A DNA stretch of 64,000 nt from Fragilaria crotonensis (lineage: Eukaryota > Bacillariophyta > Fragilariophyceae > Fragilariales > Fragilariaceae): assembly GCA_022925895.1 (NCBI GenBank), contig JAKSYS010000301.1, positions 1 to 64,000 of the forward strand, in the 5' to 3' direction. Below the pieces are notes generated by a model. It was not told the DNA's origin. It saw only the letters and a list, made by a program, of their open reading frames with translations, and searched no databases. The first letter of the stretch is position 1. Every line of letters starts with the position of its first letter. Below, piece after piece: positions 1 to 10,134 of the stretch. The translations under genes and the position numbers were made by a program.

Positions 1-1546
1 TCTGCTCGTCCTCTTTAATCTGTTTGGCCAATTCGGACATGTCAGCACCCTCGGTGTCTTCCATCACATGGTCCGCCTTCTCATCAACCCCTTGACTACT
101 ATCAATAATCACCTGTCCGCTCTTTGCCTGTTTCTTTGTCCTTCTTCGCTCGTCCAGATCCTCGCGTGCTCTCAGCACTCTTGTGAACTCGAGCGTCTCG
201 TCGACTGTAAAGTCGATGCCACTCTCATTCGTCGGCGCCTCTGAATTATTTGAAGCTGCATTGCTGTCCAGAACCGCCTGCGCAACAGCATCCGCACCTC
301 TAGGAGTGGACAGTTCTTCGCAATTTGCGCAAACGACGCCTTGGCCAAGGCCTCATTCAAAAAGTTGTCGTCAGGTTCTACTTCGTCATCAAGAGTATTG
401 GCAGCCTTGGTCTCTCCTTGATTAGCGGCTTGAAGGCCGCCTCTGATTGCACATTACCTTCTCCATGATTTCGTCAAACCGTGCGCGACGTTTGGCGGCA
501 TCCGCAATATCGTCTGCATGGAGCAAATGTGAATCTGTCTCTTCGTCGTTGTTGTCGTCGCCATTGCCATCGTCACGACGTTTTCGTTTCTTGTTGGATT
601 TAATCGCAGTCTGCTCCAATTCATCCAAAATGCTACCCATTGGTTGCGCTCGTTCCAAGTCTTCGTCATCATCGTCGTCTATCTCAACCGTCCGCTTGTT
701 TTTCTTGTCCTTCTTGTTTTCTTTTTCTTGAACTTCATCTCCTTCTTCTTCTTGTTGGGAAGACTAGCTGCATATTCCTCAGCGGTCATGAAATCAGAAG
801 CGACAACACTAGCAACAGAATGCTCCAATGAAATGGCTTTTCCCTTCTCGTGGGCAAACAGGCCAGTTGAAGCACTGTCTTCCTCTTGCACCATCGCCTG
901 GCCGAGCTTAAAGCCACGACGCTTGGTTTGTTCGTTGTCGATGTTTCCGGCCATTGGGGCAGTCCTCGTTCCAACCGCATCGGAGCCTGACACCACCCAG
1001 TTCTTCGAATTCATCATCATCGTATCCTGCATATCCACCAGCCCGGCCCATACCCATTTCGACCTGTCGTTTCTGACGCAAACGATGTTGTTGCGCTTGA
1101 TCATCCGCCAATTGCACATTCTCCAGTCGCGCAGTTTCAGGATCGTCGTTCAATCCAATAACCTTTCTACTATCATTTGCTCTCACAAGAAGAGGAGCAT
1201 CGGCAAGAGTTAGTATCGTCGTTGAACCAGCTTCGAAGTCTGATGTGGCATGTCCAACATTAATGCCTTCCAGATGGGCTTCATCATACGTTTGTGACAC
1301 TTTAGTGGGCTTGACTTTCTTTGCCTTTTTGGGCTTTTTATTCTTGCCTGAAATTGCAACAGCGTTGTCATCAACACCACTACCGGTGCGCATCTTGATG
1401 CCCACGATAGAACAGCACCCGGACGTGTCCTTGGTCGTCGTCACGTCTCCCAACGTTTGTGTTCCAAACGACGAAGCGATCCTGTTGGACTTGTCGTTTG
1501 AGTCTTTCTTTTCAATTCGTTCTTCCATTCCTTTTTGGCTCCTCAT
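1..1546 (-). CDS. SART1: SART1/Snu66-type U4/U6.U5 tri-snRNP protein, 3' end off window, frame broken
   Basis: Likely nuclear spliceosome scaffold that joins the U5 snRNP to U4/U6. Reading leftward from ATG 1546, a Lys-rich N-terminus leads to the family block around VGHATSDFEAG and ILTLADAPLL, then an acidic YDDDEFEELGG stretch. The block SDFMTAEEYAASLP followed by a KKKK run matches the SART1 segment after the ILTLKD box. Further on are DDNFLNEALAKA and IDFTVDETLEFTRVLRARE, which fit the plant and animal order. The reading frame changes about three times, near 1010, near 730 (inside an A/G homopolymer on the coding strand) and near 460, with no credible introns there. Homology continues across each break, so assembly indels or a recent pseudogene are the options; I favour indels. 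The gene continues past base 1. Family call is good, exact protein is not. Confidence 0.75.
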
Positions 1547-2135
1547 TATCCGCTGGAAGATGAACAGCCTCCTTGTTGGTGTTCAAGGTTTAAGACCCAA
1601 CGAAACACGAAGCTTGTTGGTTTTTGTACCGAGAGTGAGAGCTCTGATGAATCCTTCTGGGAAGATGATAATGGAGAGGAAATTGTGCTGTTCTGTGGTG
1701 TTGAGGCTTCCATGTTGTGAGAATTACTCATCATTGTGTTCTACCGACTGCGACTGACTGCGACTGCGTTGATGACAACTTTAATGGTTTGAGTCCCAAC
1801 TTGGCACGAAGTTCATTCGTCTCTGCGATCGATAGTTCAATAACATCGGACATGTAATAGTTGTTGTATGTAGAATATTAAGCGTTTCAATATCGACTGT
1901 TGATGGGTCGTTTGAGAAGAGGCCAAAGGGTGGGTCTACGATATTCTCTGTTATCCATTTGTGTGATGAATGCCAAGGATGATTCTGGATGGTGATGCAC
2001 ACAGCGGAAAGGTCTACTGTACTAGGAGTACATTTTTACATTTTATTGGTATGACTGTACTCCCAGTTCATTGCAGTACAAGCACAACTGACTACTGTAC
2101 TTCACACCTACGGTAGCGTATCATATAAAGGAGTA
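1547..2135. other. Intergenic, no gene seen
   Basis: Upstream of the SART1-like start. It holds only short overlapping open frames with no recognisable protein and several GTAC-rich words near 2010-2130. The SART1 promoter should lie here, but I see no defined element. Confidence 0.5.
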
Positions 2136-2247
2136 GGGGAAATTGCTGTTCCACCTGTTATTTTTGCCACAATCTTTAAAACACCTGTTTTCTAATAACA
2201 CTTGTTTTCTACGTAGAAAACAGGTTTTTTAAACATAACAGGTGTTG

Positions 2248-2633
2248 AGTTGGGAGACTCGTGAGCCGGAAGCTGCGAGTCTACTCTGTTAGGGTGAGGG
2301 TTTGTTCGGTTCAGTCTTCACAAATAGTAAATCCTAAACTTATAATCTAAATAGTAGATCGATCTCATGCAATGATTCCAGACAGGGTCGCTGTCCGTTT
2401 AGAGACGGTCGCGGAGTAGCAATTCAAGCGATGCGGAGCACCTTGATTGCTAAACCTCAATCGGCGTTAGAGACGACACTATCTGTGCAATGGCCGTTGC
2501 AGCAGAGTAGATAGTGTGAAGGAGCAGGACAGTAGTCGTTGGAGCAGGACAGTAGTCGTGGAACGACTAGGCTGTAGGACAGTGCCAGTCCAACAGTACA
2601 GTAGCCGGTTCCAGTAGACCGTCTGCCGCAACT
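2248..2633 (-). repeat. 3' LTR of the Copia element
   Basis: 386 bp, terminal AGTTG...CAACT inverted repeat. Same sequence as the other LTR except that it lacks one G near 2352 and one G in a G-run near 2387. It contains two direct copies of a 19-base unit beginning GGAGCAGGACAG (about 2519-2560). The purine tract GAGAGGGAG (coding strand) abuts it at 2634. Confidence 0.93.
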
Positions 2634-2645
2634 CTCCCTCTCATT
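2634..2645 (-). other. Polypurine tract
   Basis: On the element strand the sequence AATGAGAGGGAG directly precedes the 3' LTR. This is the expected position and composition of the plus-strand primer. Seen directly; function inferred from family. Confidence 0.7.
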
Positions 2646-2813
2646 GCTTGAGACGTAGGTACGGTATACCAGTCACACGCACTATGCGGCGCATGACTCA
2701 CAATTGCATCACTTTCATTTTCTCGTCACATCGGCATTTCAATCTAGTTAGCCGTTTGAGAGAGGTGATGTTGTCATTCACAGATTTGAACAGCGGAGCT
2801 GTTCAAGGCAAGG

Positions 2814-5636
2814 TTACCATCCTTGCACGAGCTTGCGTATGTGCTCGAAAGTCTCACGGTTGAGACCTTTAGTGAGATAATCAGCCCACTGTTCTTTCGT
2901 GTCGACCTTCAGAATACTGACGTCTCCGTTGGTGACATGACTCCAGAAGAAGTGCCATTTGACAAGGAAGTACTTCGTTCTGTTGGTGATTCGTTGCTTG
3001 GTTGCAAGAAGAAGAGCGCCGTTGTTGTCTTCAAAGACACGACATCGAATCGTCGACTTGAACTGTGGTGGAAGTCGGAGCGCAGCGATCACTTCACTGA
3101 GGAGCGATCGGAGTGGAAGGAGTTCTCATGCTGGCGCTGAGAGCTGAGTATTCCGATTCGAGAGTCGACAAAGAGATTTCGGTTTGAAGCTTCGATTTCC
3201 AAAGAATTGGACATCCGCCAAGCGTAATGATGTATCCAGTTCTGGACTTGGCGCTTGAGGGCTCATAGTCGGGGTCGCGACCATGCAAGCCGGCGAAGTC
3301 GGCGTCAACGTAGCAATCAATGGAAAGGTCGCCAGTGGGACGAACGATAGTGCCTTTGTCGGCAGTGCGATGCAAGTATCGGATGATGGTCTTGATGGCA
3401 GTGGCGTGACTCTTCTTTGGGCTGTGGTTGAAACGTGCAACTTGACTGACGGCGAAGGCAATGTCAGGTCGAGTATTCGTAGAGAGATAGAGGAGCATTC
3501 CAACGATGGAAGGATAGCTCCAGGATTCATTGTACGGTTCACCGTCAGGATCGATGCCGAGTGGAAGTTGAATAGCTGGCGTCCAATTTGGGTTGCAGTC
3601 AGACATTCCCGTGGCGTCGATGATTCGCTGGATCAGTCCTTTCTGGGTGAGCGTGACGGTGTTATTCGTAGCATCCTTAACAAATTTAATGCCAAGGAAA
3701 TCCGTAAACGTGCCCTCCTTTGTGAACTGTAGTCCACGTCGTTCGAGACCGTCGAGCAGTTTATTCAAATCGGACTCGTTCGCGTACGCAATTCCGACGT
3801 CATCGACATAGAGGACGACCATGATGGTGTCCTTGAACAAGAAGCATGGATCCAAGGTGCTCTGTTTGAAGCCTTGATCGGTGAACGCCTCGAGAACATG
3901 TTCAAACCAAAGTCGCGGAGCGACAGATAAACCATACAAGCTTTGACAAGTTGTAGGCACGTAGACTTTCCACGTGGAGATTGGAATCCGCGAGGTAGAT
4001 GAATCCAAACAGGCGTTTCCAACTTAGCCTGGACAAATGCGTTGCTAAAGTCAATAGAACTTGTGTCCCAATTGAGCGTCAGAGCAAGGATTGTAAATAG
4101 GCGAACGGAGCTCCACGCGACCACGGGTGCGAAGGTTTCAGGTTCACCTTCTTCCAAGTCACCTCGTACGCAGTACCGTGCCTTGTACTTGCTTATCACA
4201 CCGTCGGGTGTCCGTTTACGTTTGAAAACCCAAGTGCCCGGTAAAATTCGAGACTTGGCGTTTGATATTTCCGTTTCAATCCACGTCTTGTTCTTCTCCA
4301 AACTGGCAATCTCTTTCGCAGCGGCTGCCATCCACTTCGAGAGATTCGGTTCATCTGACATCGCTTCATCGTACGTCAGAGTGTCGGGATCGGAGAGAGA
4401 GGCTTTGAGAGCGAGCGGGGGACCAAGAAAACCACATTCTTGAAAGATCCAAGCGCTGGGTTCGACAAAGTATCCGGCGCCTTGATTTCCATCGTAGCCG
4501 AGTCGAGAAGGTGCATTGCGTTGGCGAGTGGAACGGCGAGGCGAATGACGAACGACTGGTGCTGGGCTTGGAGCAAATGAGCGAACGGGCGCGGATGGTG
4601 GTTCCTTTGCTGACGACGTATCATTCGTCGATGTTGTCTCCCTCATTGGAGACATCCGGGTCGGAGACGGAGATGGTGGACGCGGAGGCGTAGGCAAAGG
4701 AGTCGGCGCGCGAGGAGTTTCGAGGTCCGAGAACGGGAGGTGTTGGGGAGTAATGGGAATGGTGGGGGCGCGAACAATCGAGTCAACCGTTGCAACAGGC
4801 GTCGAAGTCGGAACAACAATGGAATTGTCGACGACGTCGTGCTGTTGATGTACTGTCTCCCTCGTTGACGAGATCGGGCGCGGAGGCGTAGAGCTGTCAA
4901 GGAGAGATGGCGTAGTTGGAAACTGAGTTGTCGGTGGCGGCGAAACAGGGAATGGAGTCGGCGGAGATGACGTATCCATTGCAGTCGCAACAGAGTCCAT
5001 GTTGCGAAGTGTGTTGGCAACGATGGCGTCGGATGTTGGATCATCATTGATCGACATTTCTGTTTCGTCCTCGTCGTCGAATGGGTACTGGAAGTAGGAT
5101 TCGCCGAAGAGTTGTGCCCATGCGCGGGAATTGAAGTCAGGAAGACTTTCAAGCGATGAGGTGATGGTTGAGAACCAATCATCAAAAACAATATGGAATT
5201 GCGGAGTGATGTAGCCCGTCGATGGATTGAGAACGATCGGAACGGTGCTTGCGTGTTTGCTTGACAATCCCATGTTCACGCAGCGAGTGCTGCGAGGTTT
5301 CCAACGCGGAAGCTTCTTTCCATCAGCAATCGACTTGTCCAAGACATAAACCGGACAGCCCCAAACGTGAAGATCATGAAACTTATGTTGTTGCCATCTG
5401 GATTTTGTGAACACGTCGACTGGGGAAAGGCCAGAGACTTGATTTGGCATGTGATTGTGAAGAAAACAGCATGCTGCACGGCCATTGGCCAAAGTGAAGC
5501 GTCGGCGACGTCGGGCCAATGAATGGCCGAGTGTAGCATCATCGTCCGAGCAATGGACATGATGGTTTGATGCTGCGTTCGGCGTTGCCGTTGTGGTGAT
5601 GAGCACCGACACCAGCAAATCGAACAATCTGTTCAA
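2814..5636 (-). CDS. Copia integrase C-terminus, reverse transcriptase and RNase H (frameshifted)
   Basis: Reading from 5636, the integrase tail is followed by a Pro/Ser/Thr-rich linker and then reverse transcriptase. Recognisable Copia blocks are NKTWIETEI, GTWVFKRKRTPDG, KYKARYCVRGD and the catalytic YVDD box (about 3808). RNase H follows, with WKSKLQTEISLSTLESEY and then VFEDNNGALLLA. The terminal block ADYLTKGL near 2830-2840 is typical of the end of Copia pol. The frame shifts near 4000 and again near 3093, and homology continues across both. The encoded enzyme would copy element RNA to DNA in cytoplasmic particles. Stop at 2814, about 180 bp before the 3' LTR. Confidence 0.88.
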
Positions 5637-6660
5637 ATAGACTTAACCGTTCAGTAAAAGCCTTCGTAGTGAAACACTTTGCGTTGTCTGATAGATACGA
5701 TTGCGGGATAACGCCATGGTCACGGCACATGAGTTCGAAGTTTTCTTTGGCCATCAGAGTTTCGTGCGTGTTCAAATGAGTTTGGAACTCGATGTGAACG
5801 AAGCCAGAGGCGTGATCATTGAAAAGACATCCGCCAGAATACAGCTCACTGTTGAGACTCCTTCCTGCAGATGTGAAGAGTCTGCCCTTCGTGCTGCTCA
5901 CGAAATGATCGACCGAAACTTGTTGTCCTGGAACCAAGTGTCCATCTTTCAGAACACCTTCGCGATCACGTACTGCCGTACTGACTCGTCCAGGCGCTGG
6001 TCGACGATGCTGTTTGCCATACTGGCAGGCAGCACACTTTGGTAACTCCGTCAAGGAACATGCCGCTTGATGAAGTTTTCGCTTGTTGTTGCTTTTCGTT
6101 AAGACACCTGAGCGCATCAAAACTGAATCTTCCGAAAGCTGATGTGACCGAGTCGATAGTGCCAACGAAGGAGCTCTTTCTCAGGTTCGAGAGGTTGAGA
6201 TTCGCTTCGTTGACCGCGGAGATGGTTGCGTTGAGACATTCTGCGGCAGGAAGAATGGCTGGCTGGCGATAAGCTTGCGAGGTCGGCAGGTTGTTGTCAG
6301 GATTGACATGTGCAACAATTGGTGATCGATTTGGATCGTCGGGGACTCCGCTCATCGTCAATCGGTGCGCTTCAACCTTGATCGTTTCATCGGAATACGT
6401 CTGAAGAAGACTGGTAGTGGACAAGAGACGTACTCTGATCTTTGGGACGTAGTAAGCTGGGAGCTCAAGCGTTCGAAGTTTGCCGGTGGAGTCGTGGAAC
6501 GACCAGTGAACTTTTCCTTCTCCTTCGATTCGCAAGCCTTTTGCGATGCCATTCAATTGAGTGATGGTACTGGGACGGGACAAAGGACCGACAAAATCAA
6601 GCTTCTCAGGAGATGGTGACGCTAGCGCCAGAATCCCAAATCACAGAGAACGTCGACTCT
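5539..6660 (-). CDS. Copia protease and integrase region (frameshifted)
   Basis: The aspartic protease active-site block VIWDSGASVTIS lies at about 6606-6645, followed by the protease C-part (6583-5966). The integrase zinc motif LHQAACSLTELPKCAACQYGK has the H...C..C pattern. The catalytic triad is visible as VSVDHF, YLSDNAKCF and HHHNGNAE (D, D, E). The reading frame shifts between the protease and integrase halves near 6060 and at the protease motif near 6600. These domains cleave the polyprotein and insert the cDNA. The order protease, integrase, reverse transcriptase places the element in Copia. Confidence 0.87.
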
Positions 6661-7880
6661 GGTGACATCGCAGCTCTGAATCGACTTGGTGCCAATAAGG
6701 CGACGCGTTCGAGAAGAGTTGGAGCACCAATACGAGCCATGTGTGCATCCACCGAGTTACGGTCGTATTCGGGGTCAGTAGGACGGTAGTAGGCATCGTT
6801 GGCATCGACAGTATGAGGCTGACGGGAGGCTGGGCGATCAGGTACAACAGGTGCCGGTGAACGTCGGGTTTGCTGTCCATAAAATGGACGGCCGGCTGCC
6901 CGATTAACGGTCGGAGAGTTGGGATGTAAGTTCGGACGAACACGATTACCGGATTGACCATATCTGACCGGGTTTCCTCTCACGACGTACATCGGGAACT
7001 TGTTGTTGACGTTGCCAAGGTGACTCAAGCGTAGGATCGTAGTAGTTGAGTTTGCTGAGCAAACTGACTTCACGTTCCAAGGCGTGTACTCGAATTTGAA
7101 TTTTGCGAATTTCGTCGCGAAGTCGTTGTTCCTCGACCGTTGGTGCTTGGTGTTTACGGACGTAGTGACCCATCGAGCGAAGATTGAGAGGGTACTTCCG
7201 ATGAAGACCCTCCGTCTTGATGCTCTGATGAACGACACGAGGACGACGACGGTTGCGGAGCAACTCGTGTCGATGACGACGATACTCGGTGCGAGACATC
7301 GCGTGTGCGGCAGGGCCTTCGAGATTGGGCTGAGAGACAGTGCGAAGTTGACGCCAACTGTAACTCGTTACTGCAACCCAGAAGAGCGGAGCGATGAAGG
7401 CGGTGTAGTTGTCGGCGACAAACGACGGAAAGCGATCGACAAATGGCAGGATGCTTGTCGAAAGAGTGCGGAGCACAATCGCGTAGTCGAATCGCCAGAT
7501 CGGAAGGAGGATGGGAACGACGAAGCTGTCAACGAACCAGACGATCGGACCAACCAAAGGGAGCATGGCGAGAAGGAAGACAACTTTGAAGAAGAACGGA
7601 AGGATGGAGAAGGCATACAACAAATCACTGATGTCTGGCATTCTCTGAGTTTCTGTGATCCACACCGATGGGTCTTGGACAAGAGAGAGCATGGCGGTGG
7701 AGCTTGCGGCAGGAGTGCCATTGGAAACGGTGTTTCGAGAGACGCCAGTGTGTGTTTCTGTCGAATGAGTGGTCGTCCACCTTTGCAAGAAGCACACCAG
7801 TTGAACGTGTGGGTGTCCGTCTTCTTTGTAGTTGGAGCACCGGCAGCTGGTGGCGTGGAACGCCAACCAGGCTTGCGAGA
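6646..7880 (-). CDS. Gag-pol linker with membrane helices, coiled coil and second zinc motif
   Basis: A segment between the gag knuckle and the protease. It starts with a second metal-type motif, WCASC followed after a frame jump by THSTETHTG. About 90 residues (7626-7357) are strongly hydrophobic and predict three or four membrane helices, including ILPFFFKVVFLLAMLPLVG and AFIAPLFWVAVTSYSW. A basic stretch rich in RRHRHELLRNRRRPR and a coiled-coil-like segment (EEQRLRDEIRKIQIRVHALE) follow. Ordinary Copia polyproteins have no membrane segment here. Role unknown; it could anchor the particle or be a captured host fragment. Confidence 0.6.
7357..7626 (-). other. Predicted multi-pass membrane segment inside the retrotransposon polyprotein
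   Basis: Three to four hydrophobic stretches of about 18-22 residues separated by short polar turns (WRFDY, DRFPSFVADN). It lies in one open frame uninterrupted from 7866 to 6946, continuous with the protease-proximal coiled coil. This argues that it belongs to the element and is not an out-of-frame artefact. Confidence 0.6.
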
Positions 7881-9110
7881 TGCACTGACATGTGCCTGAC
7901 GATTGCTCTGATTGCGTTGGGAACGAGGATTGGAGCTTTGCTGCTTGTCAGGGCACTCGTTTGCCCAGTGTCCTGGCTTCCCGCATTTGTTGCAGTTGCC
8001 AGGTTTCTTCGTTAGCTGCCGCCGACGCGGGTTTGTTCTGCATCAAAGTGAGAACTTCCGCTCGGGTGATGGGAGCATTCACCTCGACGGCAAGATTTCC
8101 AAACGCAGGTGGCGGAGCCTTGGAATCACGAGCGTGCCTGGCCGGTGGCCATTCTTTGCGATCGAAAAGGGTACGGTACGTATCCTCGGCCTGAGTGCAA
8201 ATATCCTTGTACGTGAGTCTGAGTGAACTCATGTGATCATTCGCAGCGGTCTTCCTTAAAACCGATGTCAAGGAGAGCTTGTTCGAGCTTCTGCTTGGTC
8301 GCACGGAGTGGAAAGCGGAAGTCTTCGTTGCCCGATCCTCCAGCGAGGAGGAAAATCTTCATCATCGACAACGTCAAGTTGTGATCGTATTGGCCGGCGG
8401 TGGTGAGTTCGAGAGCATCCTTTCTGAACTGGGCGGCGAGCTGTTCCAAGTTTTCCCGGGTACTGACTTGGAAGGCGTAGCTTGATCGACGACTTGAGGT
8501 CTTCGAATCTCTCGATAGAGGTCGATTGAATGGCCTTCAAGAATTGAAGCCAGACAATCGGAAACGGATCTGATTCGTCGAGCTTCTCCGTGACCTTGTT
8601 ACTGAGCAACGGTGTGAGCGACGCAAGTAGGTACGTGCGTGCTGCTTTGTCATTCGTCTTGTCGTACTTGTCATAGAGCTCGAGCTGTTTTTCAATCAAC
8701 TGCTGAGCGGACTGGACCGTGTAACGGGCATGTGACTTAACGACGTTCGTCATCTTTTCAGTATCGGTCGGATCGGGGATGTACGCGATACTGTCCATCC
8801 CGGTATCGACCAAATGATTCCAGACGGAGTTTTGGAAGGAGATTAAGTCGTCGGCGGGCTTGAAGAGAGTTGTCATCCCAGTGCGGCGATGATTGTAACC
8901 TTTCTGTGCCGCGGAGACAAAGACCGGACGGAGCTGGTTTGGTGACGTGGATTCGGTTGGCGCGCTTGGATCGAGACCGGTCCAATCGGCTTTGGGTTTG
9001 CCTCCTGTCCAGGCGGACCAGGAGTCTTTCGAAAGTAGAATGACATCTCCCATGATTGGGTTGACTGGCTTGACAGCCACGTCAGCGGCACCGGCTTCAG
9101 ATGAAGACAT
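7881..9110 (-). CDS. Copia Gag (capsid and CCHC nucleocapsid), frameshifted
   Basis: Starts at ATG 9110; an upstream in-frame stop and no earlier ATG support this. The first 220 residues are the helical capsid part, including KDSWSAWTGG and LWQFLK-like WLQFLKAIQST. It continues in other frames through TYKDICTQAEDTYRTL to the zinc knuckle at about 7945-8000, CNKCGKPGHWANEC, a perfect C-x2-C-x4-H-x4-C. Two frame changes (about 8430 and 8280) interrupt it. Gag forms the virus-like particle and binds element RNA. Confidence 0.82.
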
Positions 9111-9429
9111 ACTCGGAGGTAACGTTTCGATGATAGCGGTGACAAGTGCAAGGTCCTCGGCGAGATCTTCGAAAGAGCTGTCAGGTGCACTTGATAAAGG
9201 ACTTGGTGGATCCGACAGCTTAACTGTGGATAGCTAGCTGGAAGCTAGACTTTAAGCACCTTAGTTCTTGCTTGGAAAGCTTAACTGAAGGCGACTAGTA
9301 CTAGTTGGAAACTAGTATAGTTTCAGTCCTTGTAGATCTAGATCTAACCCACTGGAGCGGAGCTCTCTTCGTCTTGGCAGGTCCCGGAAGGAGTTGCCGC
9401 GAGGAAGCGTGTGATGGTTAGTCTAAATT

Positions 9430-9442
9430 GGGCAAAATAACC
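9430..9442 (-). other. Candidate primer-binding site
   Basis: Immediately inside the 5' LTR the element strand reads GGTTATTTTGCCC. Some Copia elements prime from an internal tRNA fragment whose complement begins GGTTAT. The match here is only six bases, so this rests mainly on position. Confidence 0.3.
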
Positions 9443-9830
9443 AGTTGGGAGACTCGTGAGCCGGAAGCTGCGAGTCTACTCTGTTAGGGTGAGGGTTTGT
9501 TCGGTTCAGTCTTCACAAATAGTAAATCCTAAACTTATAATCTAAAGTAGTAGATCGATCTCATGCAATGATTCCAGACAGGGGTCGCTGTCCGTTTAGA
9601 GACGGTCGCGGAGTAGCAATTCAAGCGATGCGGAGCACCTTGATTGCTAAACCTCAATCGGCGTTAGAGACGACACTATCTGTGCAATGGCCGTTGCAGC
9701 AGAGTAGATAGTGTGAAGGAGCAGGACAGTAGTCGTTGGAGCAGGACAGTAGTCGTGGAACGACTAGGCTGTAGGACAGTGCCAGTCCAACAGTACAGTA
9801 GCCGGTTCCAGTAGACCGTCTGCCGCAACT
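9443..9830 (-). repeat. 5' LTR of the Copia element
   Basis: 388 bp, ends AGTTG...CAACT, followed by the TGTTG target copy at 9831-9835. No base substitutions relative to the 3' LTR, only two single-base insertions. As the 5' LTR it should carry the element promoter, but no TATA box is obvious. Confidence 0.93.
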
Positions 9831-10134
9831 TGTTGCATAATTAACAGGTACAATACTCTGAGTACTCCAGCACAATAATAGCAATTTCCGCCGTTATGTA
9901 TTGTATAATGCGATTTTTTGACAAGATGACAAGATGTGAAGCACGAACGTCATAAGCATACACGTGCAACTACACGTGCCATGGTCACCATTTTTTTACT
10001 TTATAAAACGAGATATCTGTCCATTGTCCATGCCCTGCTACGACTACTTACAAACACAAAGTACATCTGTCACCTGTTTTAATGTATTCCTACTTAGTAG
10101 TAGTATGTAACGAATTCCAGCTCAACTCACCCAA

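Larger units (their letters stand above)
2248..9830 (-). mobile_element. Complete Ty1/Copia LTR retrotransposon (diatom CoDi-like)
   Basis: A 7.58-kb element read right to left. LTRs at 9443-9830 (5') and 2248-2633 (3') end in AGTTG...CAACT and are flanked by the 5-bp duplication TGTTG (2243-2247 and 9831-9835). Between them, in Copia order, lie gag with zinc knuckles, a membrane-helix region, protease, integrase, reverse transcriptase and RNase H. Integrase before reverse transcriptase is diagnostic for Copia. The LTRs differ only by two one-base indels, so insertion was recent. The coding frame shifts many times. Given the indel-only LTR difference, part of this is probably assembly error, so the element may be or have been intact. 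Diatom Copia elements are a known abundant class; the clade is not determined here. Confidence 0.93.
2136..9892. repeat. Palindromic MITE-like element split by the Copia insertion
   Basis: GGGGAAATTGCT at 2136-2147 is matched in inverted orientation by AGCAATTTCC at 9880-9889, on the far side of the retrotransposon. Inside the left part, AACACCTGTT (2180-2189) pairs with AACAGGTGTT (2237-2246), and a second internal palindrome centred near 2213 pairs TGTTTTCTA with TAGAAAACA. Removing the retrotransposon and one target copy leaves a fold-back element of roughly 165 bp. No protein is encoded. Its own target duplication is not clear, so MITE-like is a structural description only. Confidence 0.45.

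Noticed and set aside
6946-7899. Plus-strand 271-residue frame opposite the Copia linker
   Set aside because: It overlaps the coding strand of the retrotransposon, has no homology, and mirrors the codon pattern of the real frame.
2248-9830. Retrovirus or Gypsy-type element
   Set aside because: Integrase lies before reverse transcriptase and the motifs are those of Copia; there is no envelope gene after pol.
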